Below, piece after piece: positions 32,697-40,759 of a stretch of 64,000 nucleotides of DNA. Both the position numbers and the translations under genes were made by a program. The notes below the pieces were generated by a model. That model worked only from the letters and a program-made list of their open reading frames with translations, ran no database searches and was not told the DNA's origin. The stretch is from Streptomyces tsukubensis (GTDB lineage: Bacteria; Actinomycetota; Actinomycetes; Streptomycetales; Streptomycetaceae), in NCBI RefSeq assembly GCF_009296025.1, contig NZ_CP045178.1, forward strand, positions 4,898,001 through 4,962,000. Direction: 5' to 3'. Position 1 is the first letter of the stretch. Every line of letters starts with the position of its first letter.

Positions 32697-33043
32697 GGGC
32701 GGCCGCCGGTGCGGGCCGTTCCGGATGAAGGCGGCTTCCGGTGCGTGCGGGCCGTACCGGACGAGGAGGCGGGCCGGGCGCAGCCGCACCCCGGTCACGG
32801 GGCCCCGGCGGATCCGCACCCCGGTCACAGGACCCCGGCGGATCCGCACCCCGGTCACAGGACCCCGGCGGATCCGCACCCCGGTGTGGGGCCCCGGAAG
32901 AGCCCCGCGTACAGGACCCGGTACAAGCCCCGTGTACAGGACCCGGCACAAGCCCCCGTACAGGGCCCGGCACAGCCGCACCGCACGACCGAGGCCAGGG
33001 AGGGCCGCACCGCATGACGGAGATCAGGGAGGGACGTGACCGC
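32697..33043. repeat. Tandem-repeat spacer before the MurJ-like gene
   Basis: About 350 bases. It holds three head-to-tail copies of a 30-bp unit (32791-32820, 32821-32850, 32851-32880; CCGGTCACAGGACCCCGGCG then GATCCGCACC) and then a family of about 24-bp units (CGTGTACAGGACCCGGCACA-type, 32907-32975). The frame is open through the repeats into the MurJ-like gene, but composition and the lack of a start suggest it is not coding. No unique spacers, so it is not a CRISPR array. Confidence 0.7.
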
Positions 33044-34819
33044 ATGACGGACCCCGCAAGCCCGCCGCAAGGGCCCGTGCGGAGCGCCCCCGTGGCCGGC
33101 GCCCCTGCGAAGGAGGCCACCCCCGCCGCGGAGGCCGTGACCCTGCCCGCCCAGGCGCGGCGGCGCACCCGGGTCCCCTCCAACCGGTTCCTGGCCCGAG
33201 CGGCGGGGCTCACCGCGGTCCTCACCGTCGCGGGTTCCCTGCTGGGACTCGTACGGGACCAGGCGCTGGCGCACTTCTTCGGCGCGGGGCCCGACACCGA
33301 CGCCTTCCTGGTGGCGTGGACCGTACCCGAGGTCGCGTCGACGCTGCTCATCGAGGACGGCACCGCCCTCGTCCTCGTACCGGCCTTCAGCCTCGCGCTC
33401 GCCCTGCGCGTGGCGGGAAGTACGGGCAGGGACCCCGTACACGAGCTGGTGCGCTACACGCTGCCCCGGTTCGCCGCCGCCCTCGCCCTGGTCGCGGCGG
33501 TACTCATCGCGGGGGCGCCGCTCCTCGTGGACGTCCTCGCCCCCGGCCTGCCCGACCCGCGGACGGCCGTCGACTGCACCCGGCTGACCGCCACCTGCGC
33601 CCTCACCTTCGGCCTCACCGGATACTGCGGCGCCGCCCTGCGCACCCACCGCCGCTACGTCTCGCCCGCCTCCATCTACGTCGCCTACAACATCGGCATC
33701 ATCACCGCGATGGTGGTCCTCGGCTCCTACGGCGGCTGGGGCGTACGCTCGGCCGCCGCCGGGGTGGCCATCGGCGGCGGGCTGATGGTGCTGGTCCAGG
33801 CCCCCTTCGTCCGGTCGGAGCTGCGCGCCCGCAGGACGGTCGCCGTGCCGGAAGGCGACCGCCCCGCCGACGCGGGGACGACCACGGGCAAGGGGCTCGG
33901 CCGGCGGCTCTTCGCCCCCGCGATGCTCGGGCCCGTCCTGCTCTTCGCGCTGCTGCGCCAGTCACAGGTGCTGATCGAACGGTTCCTCGCCTCCGAGCTT
34001 CCCGCGGGAGCCATCTCGCACCTCAACTACGCGCAGAAGGTCGCGCAGGTGCCGATGGTCATGTCGCTGATGCTGTGCACCGTCACCTTCCCCGTCGTCG
34101 CCCAGGCCCTCGCCGACGGCGACACGGAACAGGCGCGCCGCCGCGTGGAGCGTGACCTCGCGCTCGCCGGGTGCATCGTGCTGATCGGGGCCGCCACCGT
34201 CATCGCGGCGGCGCCGCAGATCGTCGGGCTGCTCTTCGAACGCGGGGCGTTCACCCCGGCGGACACCGCGGCCACCGCCGACGTCATGCGCGTCTACGCG
34301 CTCGGGCTGCTCGGCCACACCCTCGTGGGGGCGCTCATCAGGTCGTACTTCTCCGCGGCGCGCACCACCTGGTACCCGGCGGCCGCGATGGCGGCGGGAC
34401 TCACCGTCACCGCCGTCGCGGGGGCGTTCGCCTCCGGCGTGTGGAACCTCCCCGGAGTCGGCCCGCTCCCCGGCGCGGGCATCCTCGGCATCGCCGCCGC
34501 CAACGCCCTCGGCATCACCGTCACCGCCGTCGTGATGCTGCTCGGACTGAGCGGCAGGACCGTGCCGATCCGCACGGGCACGGTCGCCCGCGGACTCGCG
34601 GGGCTCACCGTCGCCGCGGGCTGCGCCACGGGGGCCGGGCTGCTCGCCGCGGCCCCGTTCGACAACGCCGTCGCGGGACTGGCCTGTTGCGCGCTCTGCG
34701 TCGTCACCGTCTTCGTCGCCGTCGCTCACGTACTGCGCGTGCGGGACGTCACCTCCGCCGTACGCACCCTCACCACCGCCCTGGCCACCGCGACCAGAAA
34801 GCTGCGCCATGTCCGTTGA
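33044..34819 (+). CDS. MurJ/MviN-like lipid-linked oligosaccharide flippase
   Basis: 591 residues with about 14 membrane helices. NRFLARAAGLTAVLTVAGSL and GLVRDQALAHFFGAGPDTDA at the start, and LLRQSQVLIERFLASELPAG with AISHLNYAQKV in the middle, are the conserved MurJ/MviN signatures. In this cluster the likely cargo is the undecaprenyl-linked polysaccharide repeat unit, so it acts as the Wzx equivalent. The ATG at 33044 has AGGGAGGGA about 9 bases upstream; an ATG at 33014 is also possible. The 3' end overlaps the deacetylase start. Confidence 0.9.
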   Translation: MTDPASPPQGPVRSAPVAGAPAKEATPAAEAVTLPAQARRRTRVPSNRFLARAAGLTAVLTVAGSLLGLVRDQALAHFFGAGPDTDAFLVAWTVPEVASTLLIEDGTALVLVPAFSLALALRVAGSTGRDPVHELVRYTLPRFAAALALVAAVLIAGAPLLVDVLAPGLPDPRTAVDCTRLTATCALTFGLTGYCGAALRTHRRYVSPASIYVAYNIGIITAMVVLGSYGGWGVRSAAAGVAIGGGLMVLVQAPFVRSELRARRTVAVPEGDRPADAGTTTGKGLGRRLFAPAMLGPVLLFALLRQSQVLIERFLASELPAGAISHLNYAQKVAQVPMVMSLMLCTVTFPVVAQALADGDTEQARRRVERDLALAGCIVLIGAATVIAAAPQIVGLLFERGAFTPADTAATADVMRVYALGLLGHTLVGALIRSYFSAARTTWYPAAAMAAGLTVTAVAGAFASGVWNLPGVGPLPGAGILGIAAANALGITVTAVVMLLGLSGRTVPIRTGTVARGLAGLTVAAGCATGAGLLAAAPFDNAVAGLACCALCVVTVFVAVAHVLRVRDVTSAVRTLTTALATATRKLRHVR

Positions 34820-35711
34820 CGCCCCCGCCCCCGCCGTGCCGCGAGGCCGCCGTAGCAGAACAGGACCGGCAGGCCGCGGTCCCGGACCGCTGCGGGTCCT
34901 GATGTACCACTCGGTCTCCGAGTGCCGCGACGACCCCTACAGCGTGACCGTCACCCCAGGCCGCCTTGAGCGTCAACTCCGTCTGCTGCGCAGGCAGGGG
35001 TTGCGCGGAGTGAGCGTCGACCACCTGCTGCGGGCCCGCGCGGCGGGCCACGGCGGTCGCCTCGTGGGGCTCACCTTCGACGACGGGTACACCGACTTCA
35101 CCGAATCGGCCCTGCCGCTCCTGCACCGCTACGACTGCACGGCGACGGTCTTCGCGCTGCCGGGGAGGCTCGGCGGTGACAACGCCTGGGACCCGCTCGG
35201 CCCGCGCAAACCGCTGCTCACCGCCGAGGGGCTGCGGCTCGCGGTGGCCGAGGGCATGGAGGTCGCCTCGCACGGCCTCACCCACACCGACCTGACCGCC
35301 GCCGACGACGCGCTGCTGCGCGCCGAGACCGTGGACAGCCGGGCGCGGCTCTCCGAACTCACCGGCATCGAGGTGCGCGGCTTCTGCTACCCGTACGGCA
35401 CCGTCGACGCACGCGCCGCCGAGGCCGTCCGCGCGGCGGGCTACAGCTACGCCTGCGCCATCGACCCCGGCCCCCTCACGGGACCCTTCGCGCTGCCCCG
35501 CGTCCACATCGGCCAACGGGACACGGCCGCGCGGATGCTGGTCAAACACCACCTCCACCGATTCAGGCGGCCCACCTCGCTCCAGCCGGAGGGCCCGCGG
35601 GAACGCTCGCCGGAACCCCAGCGGGAACGCCTGCGGGACCGGGACCGCCAACAGCGGCCCCTGCCGGACCCCGCCCCGCTCCCGCCCGCACGAGGGACGA
35701 AGGCGCTGTGA
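34809..35711 (+). CDS. NodB-type polysaccharide deacetylase
   Basis: 300 residues. The NodB domain (about residues 30-215) has the metal-binding TFDDGYTDF (motif 1, D-D) and MEVASHGLTHTDL (motif 2, H-x3-H), and motif 3-like GFCYPYGTVDARAAEAV. It removes acetyl groups from GlcNAc-type residues in the polysaccharide. No signal peptide; the N-terminus is basic (RGRRSRTG) and the C-terminal 60 residues are Arg/Pro-rich, so localisation is unclear. Start overlaps the flippase gene; the stop overlaps the next gene. Confidence 0.9.
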   Translation: MSVDAPAPAVPRGRRSRTGPAGRGPGPLRVLMYHSVSECRDDPYSVTVTPGRLERQLRLLRRQGLRGVSVDHLLRARAAGHGGRLVGLTFDDGYTDFTESALPLLHRYDCTATVFALPGRLGGDNAWDPLGPRKPLLTAEGLRLAVAEGMEVASHGLTHTDLTAADDALLRAETVDSRARLSELTGIEVRGFCYPYGTVDARAAEAVRAAGYSYACAIDPGPLTGPFALPRVHIGQRDTAARMLVKHHLHRFRRPTSLQPEGPRERSPEPQRERLRDRDRQQRPLPDPAPLPPARGTKAL

Positions 35712-37099
35712 AGGTCCTGCACATCATCACGGGCCTCGGTGTCGGCGGCGCCGAACAGCAACTGCGGCTGCTGGCGCCCAGGTTGCCCGCGCGCTGCGAG
35801 GTCGTCACGCTGACCAACCCCGGCCCCGTGGCGCGAGGGCTGCGGGAGGACGGCGTGCCCGTCACCCACCTCGGGATGGCGGGCAACAGGGACATCGGCT
35901 CCCTGCCCCGGCTCGTGACCCACATCAGGGAAGGCCACTACGACCTGGTCCACACCCACCTCTACCGCGCCTGCCTGTACGGAAGGGTCGCGGCCAGACT
36001 CGCGGGCGTACGCGCCGTCGTCGCCACGGAACACTCCCTCGGCGACACCGTCATCGAGGGCCGCCCCCTCACCCCGGCCGTACGCGGCCTCTACCTGGCG
36101 AGCGAACGGCTCGGTTCCGCCACGGTCGCCGTATCGCCGACGGTCGCCGAGCGGCTGCGCGCCTGGGGCGTACCCGAGCACCGCGTCCACGTGGTGGCGA
36201 ACGGCATCGACGTGGACCGCTTCCGCTTCGACCCGGCCGCCCGCGCGGCGGCGCGCGCCGCCCTGGGACTGCCCGAGGACGCGTACGTCGTCGGCGGCGT
36301 CGGCAGACTCGTCGCGGGCAAACGCTTCGACGCCCTCATCAGGGCCATGGCGGCCCTCCCCGACGACCACCGGCTGCTGCTCGTCGGCGGTGGCCCCGAG
36401 GAGGAGCCGCTGCGCCGCCTCGCCGCCGAACTGGGCCTCACGGACCGGGTCGTCCTCGCGGGCGAGCGCGATCAGTCGTCCACCGATTCCGGTGAGCGAG
36501 ATCAGTCGTCCACCACTCCCGGTGAGCGCGGCGGGGCGGCCGCCACTCCCGGCGAGCGCGGCGGGGCGGCCACCGCCCCCGGTGAGCGCGACGGGGCGGC
36601 CGCCACCTCCGGTGAGCGCGGCGGGGCGGCCGCCACCTCCGGCCGGCACACCCGGACGGCCACCGCCCCGCGCGAGCAGGGACTGCCCGCGCTGCTCGCC
36701 GCCATGGACGTACTGGTGTCGCCCTCGCGCTCGGAGGCGTTCGGCCTCGCCGTCATCGAGGGACTCGCCGCCGGGCTGCCCGTCCTCTACGTCGACTGCC
36801 CCGCAGTCGAGGACCTGCCGCAGGAGGCGGCTCCGGGCGCCCACCGGGTCGGCGGCTCGGTCACGGGGCTCACCGACGCCCTGCGCTGGGGCCGCAGGAC
36901 CGGTTACGGCACGGACGGCGGCCACCAGCGTCCGGGGCCCGGCGTGACGCGGCTGCCCGTACCCGACGCCGTACGCCACTACAGCATCACCCGCAGCGCC
37001 GCACAGCTCGCCGACGTGTACGGCACGGCGCTCGCGGGGGCCGGCGGAAGCCGGCCACTCCACCGCAGCCAGGGACTCTTGGGAGCCAGATCCTCATGA
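35708..37099 (+). CDS. GT4-family glycosyltransferase with repeat insertion
   Basis: 463 residues. Core features: KVLHIITGLGVGGAEQQLRL at the start, VHVVANGIDVDRFRFD at the interdomain region, VVGGVGRLVAGKRFDALIRA, and the donor-binding SPSRSEAFGLAVIEGLAAG. Between the strand ending VVLAGERD and the helix LPALLAAMDVLV, where homologues have a short loop, sits a roughly 60-residue insertion of six 10-residue repeats (GERGGAAATS-like). The gene overlaps both neighbours, so it is in the same operon. It should add a sugar to the repeat unit unless the insertion disrupts donor binding. Confidence 0.88.
   Translation: MKVLHIITGLGVGGAEQQLRLLAPRLPARCEVVTLTNPGPVARGLREDGVPVTHLGMAGNRDIGSLPRLVTHIREGHYDLVHTHLYRACLYGRVAARLAGVRAVVATEHSLGDTVIEGRPLTPAVRGLYLASERLGSATVAVSPTVAERLRAWGVPEHRVHVVANGIDVDRFRFDPAARAAARAALGLPEDAYVVGGVGRLVAGKRFDALIRAMAALPDDHRLLLVGGGPEEEPLRRLAAELGLTDRVVLAGERDQSSTDSGERDQSSTTPGERGGAAATPGERGGAATAPGERDGAAATSGERGGAAATSGRHTRTATAPREQGLPALLAAMDVLVSPSRSEAFGLAVIEGLAAGLPVLYVDCPAVEDLPQEAAPGAHRVGGSVTGLTDALRWGRRTGYGTDGGHQRPGPGVTRLPVPDAVRHYSITRSAAQLADVYGTALAGAGGSRPLHRSQGLLGARSS
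36461..36640 (+). repeat. Six 30-bp in-frame tandem repeats in a glycosyltransferase
   Basis: Units begin at 36461, 36491, 36521, 36551, 36581 and 36611, each GG(C/T)GAGCGCGGCGGGGCGG-like and ending CCACCTCC-type. They encode GERxGAAATS-type decapeptides. The first two units (encoding DQSST) differ from the last four, consistent with stepwise expansion. The frame is maintained because the unit is a multiple of three. Confidence 0.9.
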
Positions 37100-37791
37100 C
37101 AGAAACCACCGACACCACCGGTCGGCCCACCACCCACGACGACACCCTCGCGGGCCGCGCCCGCTCCCGGCTCGTACGGCTCTCCGCGGGCGCCCTGCTC
37201 GCGGGCGGCGTCCTCGCGGGCGCGGGCGCCGGGGCGCTCTACGGCCTGCTGGCCCCCGCCGAGTACGCCGCCACCAGCTATGTGCTCGCCTCCCCGACGG
37301 GCAAGTCCGACCCCGCGACCGCCCTCGGCTTCGCCCAGGCGTACGGCAGGGTCGCCACCCAGGTCGCCGTCCTCGGTGACGCGCAGGTCGGCGCGGGCGT
37401 CCCCGTCAGTACCCTGCGCGACAGCGTCACCGCGCAGACCTCGCCCGACGCCCCGATGATCGCCATCACCGCGACGGCGGAGGAGGCGGAGCGCGCGGCC
37501 GAGATCTCCAACGCCGTCGCCCGCTCCCTCACCGTCAACGCGGGGCACAGCGAGGACAACACCCACGTGAAGCTGCTCGCCCTGTCCCGCGCGGTACCCC
37601 CGGCCGAGCCCACCTCCGCCACGGCGCCGCTGACCGCGCTGGTCGGCGGCTGCGCGGGCGGCCTGCTCGGCGGCCTCGCCCTGCTGGTACGGCCGCGCAC
37701 CGCCGCGGGAGTACCGGCGCGGGCGGCGGAGACCGCGGCCGTGCCTGGCCCCTCGCACGCCGCCGAGTCACGGAAGAAGGCAGCCAGATGA
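37096..37791 (+). CDS. Wzz-like polysaccharide chain-length protein
   Basis: 231 residues. A cytoplasmic N-terminus, a membrane helix (LSAGALLAGGVLAGAGAGAL), an extracellular domain with YAATSYVLASPTGKSDPATA (the typical Wzz beta segment) and a helical region (AEEAERAAEISNAVARSL), then a second membrane helix (TALVGGCAGGLLGGLALLV). Topology and motifs fit the polysaccharide co-polymerase family; no kinase domain is fused, so it would act without a BY-kinase. Starts at an overlap with the GT4 gene. Confidence 0.8.
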   Translation: MTETTDTTGRPTTHDDTLAGRARSRLVRLSAGALLAGGVLAGAGAGALYGLLAPAEYAATSYVLASPTGKSDPATALGFAQAYGRVATQVAVLGDAQVGAGVPVSTLRDSVTAQTSPDAPMIAITATAEEAERAAEISNAVARSLTVNAGHSEDNTHVKLLALSRAVPPAEPTSATAPLTALVGGCAGGLLGGLALLVRPRTAAGVPARAAETAAVPGPSHAAESRKKAAR

Positions 37792-38993
37792 CGCACCAGC
37801 ACACGATCAGCCGCACCCCCGTACTCCCCGGCGGACAGGTACAGGGCCGCGAGGGCCCCGGCGGGCGCGCCCCCGGCCGGCGGCAGGCTCCGCCCGCCCT
37901 CACCGCGCGATGGTGCAGTGACCCGGAGGGGTTCGGCGCCCTGGCCCCCGCCTGGCGGCGGCTGCACCGCGCCTGCCCCGCCGCCACCCCGTTCCAGAGC
38001 CACGCGTGGCTGTACTCCTGGTGGCAGTCGTACGGCAGGCCGGGGCGGCTGCGGGTCCTCGTCGTCGAGCGGGAGGGGGTCCTGGTGGCGGCGGCGCCGC
38101 TCACCCTCACCCACCGGCCGTTCCCCGTGCTGGTGCCGCTCGGCGGCGAGATCTCCGACTTCGCCGACGTACTGATCGACGAGAGCTGCGCGCGGGAGGC
38201 GGCGCGGGCCCTCGCGGACGCCCTCGCCGACGCGGCGAGGACGGCCGTGATCGATCTGCGGGAGGTACGTCCCGGCGGCGCGGCCGAACGGCTGGCCGCC
38301 CTCTGGAGGGGCCCCAGCAGACAACTGCCCGACTCCGCCTGTCTCGAACTGCCCGCCGTGTCCATGGACGGTCTCCTCGGCCGGCTGCCCTCGTCCACGG
38401 CCCAGCGCTTCCGCGCCAAGCTCCGTAAACTCGACGCCCTCGCCATCGAGAGCGGGCCGGTCACGGGCGACGAGGTGCCCGAGGCCGTCCGCACCCTCCT
38501 CGGCCTGCACCGGTTGCAGTGGCAGGGCCGCAAGGTGACGCCGGAACACCTCCAGCCGCGCTTCCGCGACCACCTGGTCCGCTCGGTACGGGCCATGGTC
38601 CTCGCGGGGGAGGCGGTGCTCACCGAATACCGCCTCGAAGGCGAGGTGGTCGCGGTCGACGTCACCCTGCTCTCACCCTCACTCGCGGGCGGCTACCTCT
38701 ACGGCGCCGATCCCCGCCTCCGCTCCCGCAAGGCCGATGTCGCCACGATGCTGCTGCGCACCTGCGCCGGGTACGCGGCGCAGGGCGGCCACACGACGCT
38801 GAGCCTGCTGCGCGGCAACGAGCCCTACAAACACCACTGGCGCCCCGAGCCCGTCGCCAACCAGCGCATCCTCCTGGCCAGGCGCCGCACCGCCGTGGCC
38901 CTGTGGACCCTGACGGGCCGGGCCGCTCTGCGCCGCAGGGCCACCGCCGCGCTGCGCACCCACAGGGAACGGCGGGCCGGTCCACGTCAGTGA
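37788..38993 (+). CDS. GNAT/FemAB-CelD-like acyltransferase
   Basis: 401 residues of the Acetyltransf_6/CelD family, with ATPFQSHAWLYSWWQSYG near residue 65 and a C-terminal GYLYGADPRLRSRKADVATM and LSLLRGNEPYKHHW, both conserved in this group. Members occur in polysaccharide clusters, where they are thought to modify sugars with acyl or aminoacyl groups. The ATG overlaps the Wzz-like stop. Last gene of the plus-strand run before the GH26 gene. Confidence 0.8.
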   Translation: MTHQHTISRTPVLPGGQVQGREGPGGRAPGRRQAPPALTARWCSDPEGFGALAPAWRRLHRACPAATPFQSHAWLYSWWQSYGRPGRLRVLVVEREGVLVAAAPLTLTHRPFPVLVPLGGEISDFADVLIDESCAREAARALADALADAARTAVIDLREVRPGGAAERLAALWRGPSRQLPDSACLELPAVSMDGLLGRLPSSTAQRFRAKLRKLDALAIESGPVTGDEVPEAVRTLLGLHRLQWQGRKVTPEHLQPRFRDHLVRSVRAMVLAGEAVLTEYRLEGEVVAVDVTLLSPSLAGGYLYGADPRLRSRKADVATMLLRTCAGYAAQGGHTTLSLLRGNEPYKHHWRPEPVANQRILLARRRTAVALWTLTGRAALRRRATAALRTHRERRAGPRQ

Positions 38994-39041
38994 GCCGCGG
39001 GGACGGGCGGGACCCACCTCACCGGGCGCGGGCGCGGCCAC

Positions 39042-39136
39042 CGCGACGGCCGGGACCCACCGCGACGGCCGGGACCCACCGCGACGGCCGGGACCCACCG
39101 CGACGGCCGGGACCCACCGCGACGGCCGGGCGGGAG
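39042..39136. repeat. Five 19-bp tandem repeats between convergent genes
   Basis: CGCGACGGCCGGGACCCAC starts at 39042, 39061, 39080, 39099 and 39118, four complete copies and a partial fifth. It lies between the convergent acyltransferase and GH26 genes, where a terminator is expected. Confidence 0.9.
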
Positions 39137-39181
39137 CCTCGGCCCACCAGGACCGGGCTCCCGCCCGCCCGGCACTCCTCG

Positions 39182-40591
39182 CTACTTCTCCCGCCACCAG
39201 TCGAGGCGCACACAGAGCTTGCCGCCGAGCCAGTACTCGGCCCAGTCGCCCAGCTCCACCGGCACACAGCCCTTCGGAGGCCCCGTGGTCACGGGGTGCG
39301 GGGACGCGGCAGGAGCGGCAGGGGGCGTGGCCGAGGGGAACGGCGCGGGCGAGGGCGTCGCGGACGGGTCCTTGACCCCGCCCGGCTCCTTGCGCCCGGA
39401 GAGCACGGAGCGGTAGACCACCGACGACCTCGGGTTCTTCGTGCACTGCCACACGCCGTGCGGGCAGTAGTCGCTGATCGTGCTGTAGAGCGGCTTGTGC
39501 TCGTCGATCCAGTTCAGCATGTGCCGCATGTAACCGGGGTTGTCGCCGCTCGCGAAAAGCCCCCACTCCGGGTAGGAGATCTCCTTTCCGTGGGCCTTGG
39601 CGAAATCGACCTGCTGCTGAAGCCCGTACGGTTCGGAAATCTGCTTGTCGAACGGCATGTTCTCCGGCTGGTCGTACGAGTCCATACCGATGATGTCCAC
39701 GGAATCGTCGCCCGGATAACAGTCCGTCCAGGGGATGGCGTCACGTCCACGGGTCGGCGCGAAGTCGAACTTGAACTTCTGCCCGGGAACCGCGCGCATC
39801 GCGGTGACGATTCTGCTCCAGTACTTCTTCCAGGCGCCGGGATCGGGCCCGCAGCGATGCGTGTAGGTGTTTCCGTTCATTTCCCAGCCGAGCACGATCA
39901 CCGTGTCGGGAACCTTGAGATCGACGAGCCGCTTCGCCAACGCCGTGAAATGGGCGTCGTAGGCACCGGCGGCCCCCGCACGCAGCCGGGCGCGCACCAC
40001 CTCGTCAGGGACGTGGTCCTCGTTGCGCTCCAGCATCGGAACGTTCAGCACGAACATCCGGTCGTCCGCCGCCCGCCGCCAGGTGGCCCAGTCCGCGAGG
40101 AACCCCGGCTTCCCCTCGATGTTGGACCACAGGTCACCCGGCAGATAGGTGTGCCCGACCCGCAGCTCCGTACCGTCGAGCCACTTCTCCAGCTCGCCGA
40201 TACGCCGTACCCCCTCAGGCCCGAAATTCAAATAGGCGCCGAGCGCGGAACCGGAGGCGACAGGGCCGACAGGGGGCAGCAGCGGGACTTTACCGACGGG
40301 CGGAAGAAGCGGTTCCTGCCCCGGCGGGGTAGCGGGCGTGGGCGCCGCTGGAGATACGGGAAGCGGGGGTGTGGAAGGGTTCATGAGGGGCGGCGAAGAC
40401 GCGGACGGGGTCGTTACGGGTGGCGGATCAAAATCCCCCGCGTGCGTTTCCCCCTTTGTGGCCGCCGGTGCCGATACGGTCGTCGAGGCAGCCGCGCCGA
40501 CCGGTACGGACGCCAGGGCCAGCGTTGCGAGAACTCCGGCGGCGATGGCCGTGACATTTCCCCTGCCGAGCCTAGGACGTTCGCGGGTCAT
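39182..40591 (-). CDS. GH26-type glycoside hydrolase (beta-mannanase-like)
   Basis: 469 residues. A signal-like N-terminus (GNVTAIAAGVLATLALAS) leads to a Pro-rich linker with a doubled PLLPPVG, then a TIM-barrel: VIVLGWEMNGNTY (acid/base Glu near residue 237) and ISYPEWGLFASGD (nucleophile Glu near 342), the GH26 pattern of endo-beta-1,4-mannanases and related enzymes. A C-terminal Pro/Ser linker and a short Cys/Trp-containing end (VPVELGDWAEYWLGGKLC) follow. The ATG at 40591 has GAGGAG 6 bases upstream. It is opposite to the cluster and may trim the exported polysaccharide. Confidence 0.88.
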   Translation of the reverse strand: MTRERPRLGRGNVTAIAAGVLATLALASVPVGAAASTTVSAPAATKGETHAGDFDPPPVTTPSASSPPLMNPSTPPLPVSPAAPTPATPPGQEPLLPPVGKVPLLPPVGPVASGSALGAYLNFGPEGVRRIGELEKWLDGTELRVGHTYLPGDLWSNIEGKPGFLADWATWRRAADDRMFVLNVPMLERNEDHVPDEVVRARLRAGAAGAYDAHFTALAKRLVDLKVPDTVIVLGWEMNGNTYTHRCGPDPGAWKKYWSRIVTAMRAVPGQKFKFDFAPTRGRDAIPWTDCYPGDDSVDIIGMDSYDQPENMPFDKQISEPYGLQQQVDFAKAHGKEISYPEWGLFASGDNPGYMRHMLNWIDEHKPLYSTISDYCPHGVWQCTKNPRSSVVYRSVLSGRKEPGGVKDPSATPSPAPFPSATPPAAPAASPHPVTTGPPKGCVPVELGDWAEYWLGGKLCVRLDWWREK

Positions 40592-40759
40592 AACCACTCC
40601 TCAAGGCTTTTCCGTGCTACGGGCGCAGCGTCGAGTCCTGCTGTGAACAGCTTTTGATCACTACTCATCCATATGTATTCCTATTACGCCGATCGAGGAC
40701 GCAACCCCTTTGGGACGCCGATCCCTCGCTTGGGTTACCGACGAAGGAGGCCCCCCGCC
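40592..40759. promoter_or_regulatory. Divergent promoter spacer
   Basis: An AT-rich spacer (TTTTGATCACTACTCATCCA and ATGTATTCCTATTACG near 40650-40690) between GH26 and the ATP-grasp gene, likely holding both promoters. The ATP-grasp GTG at 40760 has AAGGAGG. Confidence 0.45.

Noticed and set aside
32791..32880. 30-bp repeats as a CRISPR array.
   Set aside because: The copies are head to tail with no unique spacers and no cas genes are present.
29331..32981. A 1216-codon minus-strand ORF across the polysaccharide genes.
   Set aside because: It is antisense to the sugar transferase and ligase genes, whose conserved motifs are clear on the plus strand.
32741..33043. An N-terminal extension of the MurJ-like protein through the repeats.
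   Set aside because: The ribosome-binding site before 33044 is strong and MurJ proteins do not carry such an extension.
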